From NCBI GenBank assembly GCA_020433835.1, contig JAGRBY010000008.1:1-35121 (forward strand): a stretch of 35,121 nucleotides of DNA, in the 5' to 3' direction. Both the position numbers and the translations under genes were made by a program. Source of the DNA: Anaerolineae bacterium (GTDB lineage Bacteria > Chloroflexota > Anaerolineae > 4572-78 > J111). The notes beneath the pieces were generated by a model. It saw only the letters and a program-made list of their open reading frames with translations, was not told the DNA's origin and did not search any database. This document shows positions 15,271-24,002 of the stretch, piece by piece. Each line of letters begins with the position of its first letter. The stretch's first letter is position 1.

Positions 15271-16866
15271 TTGTCAGTCTCCCAAAGAGAGTCTTCAAGC
15301 GAAGCCGCCGGCATGGTCCGCGCGGCTTCGTTAATTGCCGCCGGAAATGTGGCTAGCCGAATCTTAGGTCTTGTACGCGAAACGGTCATCGCTCAGCTTT
15401 TCGGTGCAACCGGCCTGGTTTCGGCTTTTCGGGTTGCCCAAATCATACCGACTATGCTGTATGATCTGCTGGTCGGCGGCATGGTTAGCAGCGCCCTCGT
15501 GCCGGTCTTCTCCGAATACGCTGAGCGCGATCGCGCCGCGCTGTGGCAGGTTGCCAGCCTGATCCTCAGTCTGTCCGTAATCGCAATTGGCCTTATCGTT
15601 ATCATCATCGAACTGGCTGCACCCCAAGTGGCTTTTCTTATGGCCGGTGGGTTTGACGATGAACTGTTGGCCGCAACAACCTACCTGCTGCGGCTAACAA
15701 CGCCGGCTGTTCTCTTTTTGAGTCTGGCCGGCATCATCACCGGGTTGCTGCATGCGCTGAGACGTTTTACGCTGCCGGCCTTTACCGCCGCCACTTTTAA
15801 CGCCTCAATCGTGATAGTAGCCATTGTGGGCGTCAATATTTTTGGCTGGAGTATAGACGCTCTGGCGTACGGTTTGCTGTTAGGTGCTTTCGCCCAGGTT
15901 ATGCTTCAAATACCGGCCTTGCGCGATGCGCACCTTCGGTTTATGCTCGATTTACACCACCCCGCCCTGCGTAAAATCGGCAAGCTATGTCTACCTATTC
16001 TGTTGGGTCTCATTATTAGTCAGATAGCCATTGCCTTTGACCGCAATTTTGCTTCTCGTACCGGAGAGCAAAGTATCGCCTGGATGCAGTTTGCCACGAC
16101 GATTATTCAATTCCCACTGGGATTAATCTCTGCAGCCATTTCGCTGGCGATTTTGCCAACACTCTCTCGTCTGGCGGTGGCAGCGCAGCAAACCCCAGCC
16201 CGGCTTGACGAGTTTATGAATACGTTGGCAACCGGATTACGTCTCGTCCTGATTTTGATCATTCCGGCCACTGTCGCCCTTTTTGTTTTGGCTGAGCCGG
16301 TGGTTAGGCTGCTTTTTCAACGTGGCGAATTTACCACTTTCGATACGCAGCAAACTGCCTTGGCGCTGCGCTTCTATTTGTTGGGCCTGACCTTTGCCGC
16401 TATCGATCAGCCTCTTATTTTTGCCTATTACGCCCGCCAAAATACACTGACTCCAGCGCTCGTAGGGTTACTGGGGGTCGGCTTTTACCTGGTTGCCGCT
16501 CTCACGCCAACGCTTTTTCGTCCGATGCAGATGACCGATTTGGTGCTGGCCAACAGCATCCAGCTCACCGGCCACGCGCTGGTGATGGCCTGGCTCGTCA
16601 ATCGTCTTTCACCGCTTCGGGGGCGTGGACTTGCTTCGACGGTTATCAAAGCCGTAGCCGGGGCTGCGTTCATGGGCTTGGGGTTGTGGCTGACTCAACC
16701 ATTAATAGGGCAGCTATTGCCTCCCTCACATTTTATTATGGGGGCGCTAGGCCTTGGCCTGATGGTTATGTTAGGTAGCGGTCTGTATCTCCTGGCCGCC
16801 GTCTTGCTTCGCATGCCTGACCTTCATCTGCTGGCTCGACTCCTTCGCCGCTTTTGGATCAGATAG
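15271..16866 (+). CDS. murJ: Lipid II flippase MurJ (MviN)
   Basis: Polytopic inner-membrane protein of the MOP superfamily that flips lipid II for peptidoglycan synthesis. Family marks: ASRILGLVRETVIAQLFGA near the N-terminus, FRVAQIIPTMLYDLLVGGMVSSALVPVFSEY, and later PLGLISAAISLAILPTLSRLA. About 14 membrane helices and 531 aa fit the family. The longest frame starts with TTG 15271, about eight bases after AGAGG; the first ATG (15313) would remove only a non-conserved 14-residue lead. Probably co-transcribed with the J-domain gene. Its presence implies a peptidoglycan-making cell. Confidence 0.95.
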   Translation: MSVSQRESSSEAAGMVRAASLIAAGNVASRILGLVRETVIAQLFGATGLVSAFRVAQIIPTMLYDLLVGGMVSSALVPVFSEYAERDRAALWQVASLILSLSVIAIGLIVIIIELAAPQVAFLMAGGFDDELLAATTYLLRLTTPAVLFLSLAGIITGLLHALRRFTLPAFTAATFNASIVIVAIVGVNIFGWSIDALAYGLLLGAFAQVMLQIPALRDAHLRFMLDLHHPALRKIGKLCLPILLGLIISQIAIAFDRNFASRTGEQSIAWMQFATTIIQFPLGLISAAISLAILPTLSRLAVAAQQTPARLDEFMNTLATGLRLVLILIIPATVALFVLAEPVVRLLFQRGEFTTFDTQQTALALRFYLLGLTFAAIDQPLIFAYYARQNTLTPALVGLLGVGFYLVAALTPTLFRPMQMTDLVLANSIQLTGHALVMAWLVNRLSPLRGRGLASTVIKAVAGAAFMGLGLWLTQPLIGQLLPPSHFIMGALGLGLMVMLGSGLYLLAAVLLRMPDLHLLARLLRRFWIR

Positions 16867-16952
16867 GAAATGATCGCTGACTTGTTCTACCTAAACAAAT
16901 AAGTGATTTAGTAGATTCCAAAACCCCTATTATTTTTCAGTTACAAAACAAT

Positions 16953-17516
16953 TCAATCATCTGTTACTAAGTAACTCTGCCACCAATTATACAGAGGATT
17001 TTTCTTTGATGGGTGATATCTGGCACCAACCGTTATGTTCTGTAAGCATTGTTTTACAACCTCTGGTGGTGGATTATTATTATCAGCCCAATATTTTATC
17101 AACTCAGGCGTAGTAATAATTTGTAAGTGCGGGGCTTCACGCTTAAACACTTTAATTGCTGCGTTATCATCGGTGGCGATAGCCCAGTTACGGTGATAGG
17201 CAATAGCGCCGGTCACTGCTTCACCATCGTCTAGCACAGTTGCCAAGTTAACATGGGTTTCTGCTTCGGTCTCCAAGTTTAGGTATACAAGAACTAGAAT
17301 GCTTTTATCAATGAGCGGTTTTAGATCAATATCTTCTGTGCGATTAGTTGAGATGTCATAGATTCTCAATATCTCTTCATCTTTTACGTAAGCAGCGATA
17401 CAAACTGATTTCGGAATCGCATCTAAGATTACTTCTATTTGCTTAGAAGCATATAAGTTGATGACGCAACAAGCATCTAAAATAATGGCATCGTGTGAGA
17501 AGATTAGATCGGTCAT
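16953..17516 (-). CDS. PIN-domain protein, toxin-like partner of the XRE-ImmA gene
   Basis: 187 aa with a PIN-like nuclease layout: first acid in AIILDACCVINLYAS, second in LDDGEAVTGAIAY, and WAIATDDNAAIKVF carrying the last acids. The C-terminal 40 residues (KQCLQNITVGARYHP...) are an extension. PIN proteins paired with antitoxins usually cut RNA; here that is inferred. It starts 12 bases after the XRE-ImmA stop with AAAGG before the ATG, so the two are one transcript. XRE-COG2856 genes paired with PIN genes have been predicted as toxin-antitoxin modules. Confidence 0.75.
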   Translation of the reverse strand: MTDLIFSHDAIILDACCVINLYASKQIEVILDAIPKSVCIAAYVKDEEILRIYDISTNRTEDIDLKPLIDKSILVLVYLNLETEAETHVNLATVLDDGEAVTGAIAYHRNWAIATDDNAAIKVFKREAPHLQIITTPELIKYWADNNNPPPEVVKQCLQNITVGARYHPSKKNPLYNWWQSYLVTDD

Positions 17517-17528
17517 GCGTGTTTGCCT

Positions 17529-18734
17529 TTAAACTTCTATTTGTTGCGTTAGATCAAGCCGAATTTGGGAGTCGTCTGTTACATCACTACCATGTTGATG
17601 CAGTTTTTCAGCAATTCGCCGTGCTTCAAGCCGATCAACATCTAAGAAACGTGCTAACCTTCCTTCAGTTATTAATTCCTGATCAAAAGCATGAATTGCA
17701 AGGTATTGATAACGTCGAGGTAACTTTTCATCTTGAGCCGGTAAAGGGCCTAGATTGAGTTGCGCCTGAGCTTCTCGAACTTTAAAGCCACGGGCTTTTA
17801 ATTTATCCCAAATGCCCGTAGGCAGTAGTTTCATTTCCTCCAAACGTCGCGTTAGTGCAGCTACTGAAACACCATAATAGTAAGCGAGCGTACATAAATC
17901 AGCAGGCGTTACTTTTTCTTTGTTTTGAAGAATTTGATTGAAGCGTCGCGTTAAACTACTTGTTGGCATCAGAAAATGTAAGGCAAAATAATCGGCAAAG
18001 CGTTCATCTTCCGGCACACGTTGATAACTGTCTTCGATAAACATCCGAGGTTTGTAGCGATGTACTAAAAAGTGAGCATAATCATGCGCTAACGACCAAC
18101 GACGTCGTTCTTCCGGGTGTTGACTATTAACGGCGATACAGCCGCCAATCTCGTGATTGTAAATATAGATGGCTGAGAATTTTGAAGGTTGAAGCGGTAA
18201 ATAAAATATTCTTAAGCCCACATCTTGCTCTAAAATATCGCGCAGAGTTGGCAGCGGCCCATCACCCAACCCCAACCGGTTGCGTTCTTCTGAAGCAATT
18301 CCCTCGGCGGCTTGTTCAACCGGCAGATGACCAATTTTGTATTCAGATGGATATTTGTAATTAAGAGGCGTATTCGTCATCTGTTCTAGTTCAAAATAAT
18401 TGCGGGATAACGCGTCTAGTTTGATTACAGATGCCTGGATTGCGCCTTCTTCTTCTTCCGTAGGACGATATGGACCACGGAATTGTGGCTGGATAGCTGA
18501 AATTTGAGGACGTGGGCGAACAAAATCGCTCACTTTACGGCCATAAGCCTGGGCCAATTGAATTAATTCAGAGGCTTTAATTTGCCGATCTCCCTTTTCT
18601 ATAGCCGTCAAGGTCGTGCGGGCAACATTTATAATTTTGGCAGCTTCTGACTGAGTCAACCCCCGTTGATTTCGGGCCTTTTGAAGCTCCTGACCCAATA
18701 TTCGTGGATCAATTCCTTTAAGGATGTCTTTCAT
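17529..18734 (-). CDS. XRE regulator with ImmA/IrrE-type metallopeptidase domain
   Basis: Residues 10-72 form an XRE/Cro helix-turn-helix (GLTQSEAAKIINVARTTLTA). Residues about 145-300 form an ImmA/IrrE (DUF955) domain: zinc motif HDYAH at 217-221 and the third ligand region DERFADYFALHFLMP near 244. The usual HExxH glutamate is an aspartate (D218), so peptidase activity may be weak or lost. Residues 300-401 form a further helical region. Proteins of this make-up act as antitoxins or as cleavable/cleaving repressors. GGGGAGG precedes the ATG. A palindrome overlapping its promoter (18968-18980) is a likely autoregulatory operator. Confidence 0.88.
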   Translation of the reverse strand: MKDILKGIDPRILGQELQKARNQRGLTQSEAAKIINVARTTLTAIEKGDRQIKASELIQLAQAYGRKVSDFVRPRPQISAIQPQFRGPYRPTEEEEGAIQASVIKLDALSRNYFELEQMTNTPLNYKYPSEYKIGHLPVEQAAEGIASEERNRLGLGDGPLPTLRDILEQDVGLRIFYLPLQPSKFSAIYIYNHEIGGCIAVNSQHPEERRRWSLAHDYAHFLVHRYKPRMFIEDSYQRVPEDERFADYFALHFLMPTSSLTRRFNQILQNKEKVTPADLCTLAYYYGVSVAALTRRLEEMKLLPTGIWDKLKARGFKVREAQAQLNLGPLPAQDEKLPRRYQYLAIHAFDQELITEGRLARFLDVDRLEARRIAEKLHQHGSDVTDDSQIRLDLTQQIEV

Positions 18735-18749
18735 TTTTGCCTCCCCTTT

Positions 18750-18915
18750 TCAGTTGATTGCTATTTTAGGCAATCTTAATGTCTCAGCATTTACTAAGCC
18801 TAATCCAATAGTGCTTCTTACTTTGTCCCATTCATCAACATAGCCTTCACAGAATTGCTTATAGGTTTTCATATCGAGGCGATAATCTGGGATGTACTCT
18901 ATCTAAGTCAGGCAT
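18750..18915 (-). pseudogene. Small frameshifted ORF at the head of the XRE-PIN operon
   Basis: ATG at 18915 follows GTGAGG at good spacing and opens MPDLD; after about five codons the frame must shift by one base to continue as EYIPDYRLDMKTYKQFCEGY and on to LPKIAIN, with the stop at 18750-18752. The second part has protein-like composition and could also start at an internal ATG (18870-18872, 40 aa, no ribosome site). It ends 15 bases before the XRE gene. Not a recognised family. It could be a decayed gene, a sequence error or a programmed frameshift. Confidence 0.4.
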
Positions 18916-18951
18916 AATCGCACCTCACTATTATTAGTCAACATTTATAGT

Positions 18952-18980
18952 AATGTATCCCACAAGCTTGACATTGTCAA
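18952..18980 (-). promoter_or_regulatory. Promoter and palindromic operator of the XRE-PIN operon
   Basis: On the minus strand TTGACA (18980-18975), 17-base spacer, TACATT (18957-18952). The -35 lies within the perfect palindrome TTGACATTGTCAA (18968-18980), placed where a bound XRE protein would block RNA polymerase. The remaining gap to 19174 shows nothing else. Confidence 0.55.
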
Positions 18981-19174
18981 TATGTAATAGTTTAAACGGT
19001 AAGAAATGTCAGATTTTTGTGACATCGAAACCTTACATTGAATATCGGCCACTATCTACAACTGTCAACTCAACATCGCTCTCAGCCTTGGCTTTTTTAC
19101 GAAACCCCTAAATATGGTCTTATATCCAACTAAACGTCCACATATAGTAGTTCCCTGTTCAAATTTTTCTCAAC

Positions 19175-19203
19175 TTGACAAAAAACCATCGCGACTCTAC
19201 AAT
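19175..19203 (+). promoter_or_regulatory. Strong sigma-70-type promoter for the sortase gene
   Basis: TTGACA (19175-19180), 17-base spacer, TACAAT (19198-19203). It lies 55 bases before ATG 19258 and inside the longer open frame that starts at 19114, which supports the downstream start. Confidence 0.75.
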
Positions 19204-19257
19204 GATTATGTATTTTTATTATGTAAAACCTTTGGCTCTTATACAAAGGACTTTCCC

Positions 19258-20250
19258 ATGTTTGGAAAACGCAAGCTCGACGATCTCAGCGTTGAAGAGT
19301 TAGAAAAAGCACTGCTTATTAAGCGGCGGCAAGCCCGCTTAGAGCGCTTTGAGCGGCTTTCGAAAGCTGGCTATACCCCGAACGAAGCTCTTAACGGCAT
19401 CAATCGCGCCCTGGATAACTTAGCTCTTCCGCCAACCCCACCCTCGCAACAGCCCACTCGACCCATCGCTAATCTCACACCGGTTCAAGACAAAGATGAA
19501 ACACCTACCCAACTCCCAACTGCCGAACCGTCTAAATCGAGAAAATTGATGAATATGGCGCTGTTGAGTTTAGAGGTTGTTGCCGTAGTGGGGTTGATCG
19601 GTGTGCTCGTCGCTTCGTACTTTAACTTACGTGAACTGAATGATGAAGTTTCTTTGGCTCAGCAGAACGTTGTAGCCCAGCAGCTCGCACCCACCCCCAC
19701 CCAAGCCCCGCCGATTGCTTTGGTCCGTCTACCTGGTGGTCACACCCCGCCCACCTCGCCCGGCGGGGCCGTGCCCGATGTACCGCTGCATTTGCAAGAG
19801 TGGATCCAGCCAACTTCATCTGCCGCTACCACTTTGGGACCGATTGAAATTGCGCCGGGAGTTAAACCACCCACCCGCATCACTATTCCCAAAATTAACG
19901 TGGATGCGCCTATTGTTAGTGGGGTTGGTTGGGATGATCTGAAGAAAGGAGTCGGTCACTTGCCCGGCAGCGCCAACCCCGGCGAACGAGGCAATCTGTA
20001 CCTGGCCGCTCACAACGATATCTATGGTGAGATTTTTCGCCATCTGGAAGATTTAGCCGTTGGTGACGAATACTTTATCTACTCCGGCGACGAAAAATTT
20101 CGCTACGTGGTTACAGAGCGCCGCATCATTGACCCCGCAGATGTTGATGTCATGCTACCAACCACCGAACCGGTATCGACCCTGCAAACCTGTTATCCTT
20201 ACCTGATCGATACGCACCGACTGGTCGTTATCGGTGAATTGGCTGAATAA
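19258..20250 (+). CDS. Sortase, membrane-anchored, 330 aa
   Basis: Residues 1-50 are charged and helical (DLSVEELEKALLIKRRQARL), followed by a Pro/Thr linker, a membrane helix at about 97-122, a second Pro-rich linker and the sortase domain (about 205-330). Catalytic residues: H252 in AAHND, C312 in LQTCYPY and R321 in HRLVVIGEL. Sortases join surface proteins to the cell envelope at a C-terminal sorting signal. The form resembles class D or related single-copy sortases; class is not certain. The N-terminal cytosolic extension is unusual. AAAGGA precedes ATG 19258. No LPxTG-type substrate is visible in the window. Confidence 0.9.
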   Translation: MFGKRKLDDLSVEELEKALLIKRRQARLERFERLSKAGYTPNEALNGINRALDNLALPPTPPSQQPTRPIANLTPVQDKDETPTQLPTAEPSKSRKLMNMALLSLEVVAVVGLIGVLVASYFNLRELNDEVSLAQQNVVAQQLAPTPTQAPPIALVRLPGGHTPPTSPGGAVPDVPLHLQEWIQPTSSAATTLGPIEIAPGVKPPTRITIPKINVDAPIVSGVGWDDLKKGVGHLPGSANPGERGNLYLAAHNDIYGEIFRHLEDLAVGDEYFIYSGDEKFRYVVTERRIIDPADVDVMLPTTEPVSTLQTCYPYLIDTHRLVVIGELAE

Positions 20251-20293
20251 CCGACCGGTGCTATAATTTTATCTGAATAAACGTAAAAAAATT

Positions 20294-20322
20294 AACTCAC
20301 CGAACTTCCGGTGAGTTTTACT
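20294..20322 (+). terminator. Terminator after the sortase gene
   Basis: Perfect 9-bp stem AACTCACCG (20294-20302) / CGGTGAGTT (20309-20317) with a six-base loop, A-run before and T-rich stretch after. Confidence 0.85.
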
Positions 20323-20336
20323 TTGGTACAGAGATT

Positions 20337-20594
20337 ATGGCTAAATCAAAACGATCATCACGTCGCGTTCGACGTCAGGAAACAGAAAAACCCGTTCAGA
20401 GTCCGGTGGTCTCGGCTCCGCAGGCAGAGGCTCCGATTGAAAGAAAAGCAGCGTCGGCTGCTCCGGCGGTTGCCCGTAAAACAACCGTCGATTTCTCAAA
20501 AGATTATTACTACGTATACGCAGAATTGCGGCAAATTTTCCTTGTAACGGCTGTCATGTTTGCAGCAATGGTCGGTATATCCTTTTTTATCTAA
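20337..20594 (+). CDS. Small basic protein with one C-terminal membrane helix, 85 aa
   Basis: The first 20 residues are very basic (AKSKRSSRRVRRQETEKP), residues 20-50 are Ala/Pro-rich, and the end is YYYVYAELRQIFLVTAVMFAAMVGISFFI, an aromatic segment leading into one membrane helix. No family is recognised. Its polarity (basic cytosolic N-terminus, C-terminal anchor) resembles a tail-anchored small protein. It lies after the sortase terminator, and its last 8 bases overlap tail-to-tail with the Nudix gene. Only a weak ribosome site (AGAG) precedes the ATG. Confidence 0.65.
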   Translation: MAKSKRSSRRVRRQETEKPVQSPVVSAPQAEAPIERKAASAAPAVARKTTVDFSKDYYYVYAELRQIFLVTAVMFAAMVGISFFI

Positions 20595-21201
20595 GCGTAG
20601 TATCTAAAAGTAGCGTTCGCGCGGCTAGCTCATGGGTTACAGCCCTAAAGCGACCCCAATCAGCAAAATCACCCTCAAGGTGTTGCAACTGCTGCGCCAT
20701 ATCGAACAAAGCCTCAGCCGTTACTGTTTGAAAACTTTCAATTGCCTCACCAGCGTCGGTTGGTTTGGGTGTTCCATTAACCGGCTGTGTTAGAAAAACG
20801 TACGAAACAAACGGCAAAGTTGATTTTTCATTTGTAAATTTGTACGTGACAACGGCCAAACATCGAGCAATCTCAACTGCAAAGCCGGTTTCCTCCATTG
20901 CCTCGCGCTTGAGTGTCTGCTCCGGCGTTTCGCCCGGATCCATACCTCCTGTCATTAAGCGATAAACACCGGTTGGGTAAAAATCTTTCGTGTGCAACCA
21001 AATTCGCCCCGTTGTATCGGGAATGACCATGACAGCCTCGCCTCGGCGAGGATTTTTTTTGCCCATTTTTTTTACCATGTTCAGCATAATTTCTGTCGAA
21101 ACTGAAAAATTGACATGATGGTACAGCAATGGTCCGTACTGTTTTGCAAGATGGCGTAGCATTTTTTTTCGATAAACCTGTTTGAAATGCGGATTGTTCA
21201 T
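20587..21201 (-). CDS. Nudix hydrolase, 204 aa
   Basis: Perfect Nudix box GGMDPGETPEQTLKREAMEE, then TGF, at residues 85-107, fitting Gx5Ex7REUxEExGU; it binds Mg2+ and cleaves nucleoside-diphosphate-linked compounds. The substrate cannot be assigned. The domain begins near residue 53; the first 50 residues are a helical extension (FKQVYRKKMLRHLAKQYGP). The frame is open up to 21525, but that part overlaps the next gene and has no protein-like pattern, so ATG 21201 (MNNPHFKQ) is chosen. No clear ribosome site is visible. Confidence 0.88.
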   Translation of the reverse strand: MNNPHFKQVYRKKMLRHLAKQYGPLLYHHVNFSVSTEIMLNMVKKMGKKNPRRGEAVMVIPDTTGRIWLHTKDFYPTGVYRLMTGGMDPGETPEQTLKREAMEETGFAVEIARCLAVVTYKFTNEKSTLPFVSYVFLTQPVNGTPKPTDAGEAIESFQTVTAEALFDMAQQLQHLEGDFADWGRFRAVTHELAARTLLLDTTLR

Positions 21202-21280
21202 GGGAGAGGCGTCACTTTCAGGATGTGTAGTCTGTTCATGTAACCGTGATAATGTTTTTAAATGATAATAGGTGGATTGT

Positions 21281-21802
21281 TTACAGAAAAATATCGGTGC
21301 CGCAATAGGGGCAGGTGATGACGCCCTTGCCGCCGATTTCGAGCTGGCCACCGCAGTTAGGGCAAGAGGTTCGATCGCGTAACTGCGAGGCTTCTTGCGA
21401 GTAGAGGGTGCCTTTGTCCCAGTTGACGTAGCCGCTAAAAACACCCATGCCGACCAGTTTATAAAGGTCACTGCGTACCTGATCGGTGGTAGTGTTGAGT
21501 TCGAAAACGATGTCACTGATGTCAACCTGGCCTCGAGTTTTGATGATGTCGAGAATTTTGCGCAACCGGGTTGACTCGGCTTGGGTTGCCGCTTCGCCGC
21601 GACCGCGAATCAAGAGAAAGATACCGCCTCCAATGGGAACAAGCCCCACGAAAATAGAGAGCACAACACCAAGAATAGCCCCGCTTGTTGCGCCTTGCTC
21701 CGCGCCCATTGTTGAAAAAACAGAGACGGTAGCACATCCGGCAAAGATGATAATACCGACAATAATGAGAATAATGCCTATTGTTTTACTATTTTGACTC
21801 AT
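21281..21802 (-). CDS. Membrane protein with winged-helix-like domain and zinc ribbon, 173 aa
   Basis: Two membrane helices (about 8-30 and 42-66), a cytosolic region with winged-helix-like pattern (about 78-130: RLRKILDIIKTRGQVDISDIVFELNTT) and a C-terminal zinc ribbon with two CxxC pairs (SCPNCGG and TCPYCGT). It resembles small proteins often found beside DUF2207 genes, as here (201 bases downstream of the DUF2207 stop). The role is unknown; the zinc ribbon and helix domain suggest binding of nucleic acid or protein at the membrane. The ribosome site before the ATG is weak. Confidence 0.75.
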   Translation of the reverse strand: MSQNSKTIGIILIIVGIIIFAGCATVSVFSTMGAEQGATSGAILGVVLSIFVGLVPIGGGIFLLIRGRGEAATQAESTRLRKILDIIKTRGQVDISDIVFELNTTTDQVRSDLYKLVGMGVFSGYVNWDKGTLYSQEASQLRDRTSCPNCGGQLEIGGKGVITCPYCGTDIFL

Positions 21803-21884
21803 ATACTTGTCTCAATAATCATTTGTAATTTTTACAACGTCGAAAAGTAGATAACTCAAGTTGCTACCCCTATGGTCAAGCGGC

Positions 21885-21933
21885 GGAGTAAGGAATAACG
21901 CCTTTTAGCCCCTTAATCCCTACTTCTTACTCC
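21885..21933. repeat. Short inverted repeat between the zinc-ribbon and DUF2207 genes
   Basis: GGAGTAAG (21885-21892) pairs with CTTACTCC (21926-21933), a 33-base loop. No T-run on either strand. Probably a small dispersed repeat. Confidence 0.45.
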
Positions 21934-22003
21934 CTACCCCCACCTTGTTAGGCTGAAAACATATTTTTTTGATATTTTTCGGTTATGGGGCAACTTTGAT
22001 TAT

Positions 22004-23959
22004 TTATCCAAAACCGCGTGATCCGCCGCCGCCGCCGCCACCGCCGAAGCTGCCGCCACCGCTGAACCCACCGCCACTAAAGCCACCGCCGCCGCTCCGG
22101 CTTGAGGATGGCGGTGGAGCCGGTTGGCTGGTGAGCGTACTACCGGCAGAACTAAGTAGCGTCCCCAGCCCACTGCTCATACCGGCCAGAGATGATCCTA
22201 ACCCTTCACTCATACCAGATAGCGTGGGCATGCCCATACCATCGCCGGCCAGCGGGCCGGGAGGTCCTCCGGTCGCGTTGCCGGAACCGCCACTTCCCAC
22301 GTGAGGTCGGGGGTAACCGCCATAACCATAGTGCGGATACGGCAGCGCCGGCCCCCACCAGGTTGGTGCCGGCGTATCGACAGCAGTAAACTGCCGGATG
22401 AGGCGCTGCTCCAACCCAAAGGCCATTGCGTACGGAAGATAGTGTTGAAATTTTTCTTTGACGCTGTCGAGATCGCCATATTTTTCGATGTTTTGTAGAT
22501 AGGTTTTGAAAGCTAACCATTTGGCTGCTTCCTCTGCGCCCTGAGCTGTTTTGCGCGGCATGTGTCGGCTAACGGCAATTAAAGCCACAGCACTGGCTGC
22601 CAGCGCTAGACCCGGACAGGCGACTGCCATTGAGTATTCGCCTAGCAGTGTCACCAGACAAAAAGCCGATCCCACCGCAAATACCAATCCAAACATAGCC
22701 AACGCCCGCCATCGGCTGCGCACGTTGTTGGGGTTTTGGTAAAAATAGCCTTGCTCAACAACTTCTTTGTAAAGCAGTTGTTGAATTTCAGGAATAGCCG
22801 TATAAAATTTATTGCGCAGATCACGCAGTTTACGTTCTTTGTTTTGTAGGTTTGTGCCAAAAATACGTTTAAGCAGACGCTCTTCGTGCTCGTATTGAAC
22901 TTTGTTCGGATCTTCCAAATGAAAAACAAATTCTCGGCTGACGCCAAAACCGCTCTTCGTATCTTTTTGATTCTCCTCCATGCGCAGCACGCCCCGCTCG
23001 GCAAGGTCAATGATGCTGGCGATGATGTCTTTTACGTCGGCATGTTCATCGATCAACGTGCCGACAATACCCGCCGGAAGATCACTGGGCGGTTCGCTCA
23101 AATATTCCGGTACAACGCCCGTCGGCTTGTCGCGACCGCGGCTGTACCACAGCATGTACACGCCCATCGGCCCGCCGATAAGCAGTATTAAGCCCAACAC
23201 ACTTGAACCTACTCCAACGACCGGTCCCAATGTGCGCAAGCGATCATCCGCGGCTTGCCAACTGGGGGCCTCGGCCTGCACCACGCCGTGGGGAAACTGC
23301 ACCCGCACCTCAAGTTCTTGACCGGCGGCGATGTTTTCGGCATTAAAGACAACCGCACCGCGGTCAGTGTACGATGGGTTGCCGTTAATCGACGCACCGT
23401 AGCTCTCGACTACCAATTCGTTTTTAGGAAAGGTCTCGGGTAACGTGACGGTTATTGTTGCATTTTCGATGGGAAAGTTGTGGTCAGATGGAATGGCCTT
23501 CCACCAAATTTGATCACCGCCTTCGTAGATACGCAACCCGCCGATAATCCGGTAGCGCAAAATGTAGGTATGCGTGCTGTTTTGGGTCGGCGGGAAATAC
23601 CAGGTGATCTCCAGGTTGTCCTCGTTGCGGGTGGTGGTAAACCCGTATTCAGATGAAGAGTTAGATGTGTAGGACCGTTCGCTGCCGTTGATGGTTTCCG
23701 ATATTTGCACATCCGTGATGCGTTCAACGCGGTCGAGCGGGATGGCGGCAAAGCCAAAGCGAAAAGTGCCGTTGGTGAAGTTGATCTGCTGGGTCTCTTC
23801 GACCAGGATGTCACCGTTTTGTTGAACATCCAAATTAACATCGTACCGCTGCCAGAAAAGGGTTTTGTCTTGAGCCAGCGCCGGTACAAGTGTACTTCCA
23901 AGAAGAAGTAGGGCCAGGAAGAGGCCCAGCCCAAGCTGTTTTTTTAATATGTGTGTCAC
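22004..23959 (-). CDS. DUF2207 membrane protein with Gly-rich tail, 651 aa
   Basis: Signal peptide (1-29, ending ALA), then the extracellular DUF2207 domain (about 30-240) starting WQRYDVNLDVQQNGDILVEETQQI and containing TYILRYRIIGGLRIY and DQIWWKAIPSDHNFPI. A membrane helix (about 247-270) leads into a cytosolic part, two further helices near 420-465, and a tail of Gly/Ser repeats (GGGGFSGGGFSGGG) from about 620. The domain order and tail are typical of the family, whose function is unknown. The start is GTG at 23959 with GGAG about ten bases before it. Likely co-transcribed with the zinc-ribbon gene. Confidence 0.9.
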   Translation of the reverse strand: MTHILKKQLGLGLFLALLLLGSTLVPALAQDKTLFWQRYDVNLDVQQNGDILVEETQQINFTNGTFRFGFAAIPLDRVERITDVQISETINGSERSYTSNSSSEYGFTTTRNEDNLEITWYFPPTQNSTHTYILRYRIIGGLRIYEGGDQIWWKAIPSDHNFPIENATITVTLPETFPKNELVVESYGASINGNPSYTDRGAVVFNAENIAAGQELEVRVQFPHGVVQAEAPSWQAADDRLRTLGPVVGVGSSVLGLILLIGGPMGVYMLWYSRGRDKPTGVVPEYLSEPPSDLPAGIVGTLIDEHADVKDIIASIIDLAERGVLRMEENQKDTKSGFGVSREFVFHLEDPNKVQYEHEERLLKRIFGTNLQNKERKLRDLRNKFYTAIPEIQQLLYKEVVEQGYFYQNPNNVRSRWRALAMFGLVFAVGSAFCLVTLLGEYSMAVACPGLALAASAVALIAVSRHMPRKTAQGAEEAAKWLAFKTYLQNIEKYGDLDSVKEKFQHYLPYAMAFGLEQRLIRQFTAVDTPAPTWWGPALPYPHYGYGGYPRPHVGSGGSGNATGGPPGPLAGDGMGMPTLSGMSEGLGSSLAGMSSGLGTLLSSAGSTLTSQPAPPPSSSRSGGGGFSGGGFSGGGSFGGGGGGGGSRGFG

Positions 23960-24002
23960 AGTGTTGAACTCCGTACTCTACTGTAGGCCCTAAGGGATGG
24001 AC

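Noticed and set aside
19114..19257. Upstream extension of the sortase frame
   Set aside because: A consensus promoter (19175-19203) lies inside it and ATG 19258 has a good ribosome site.
21202..21525. Upstream extension of the Nudix frame
   Set aside because: It overlaps the zinc-ribbon gene and has no domain-like sequence.
21969..22304. Plus-strand proline-rich ORF opposite the DUF2207 tail
   Set aside because: The run of prolines is simply the complement of the Gly/Ser-rich tail of the DUF2207 gene.
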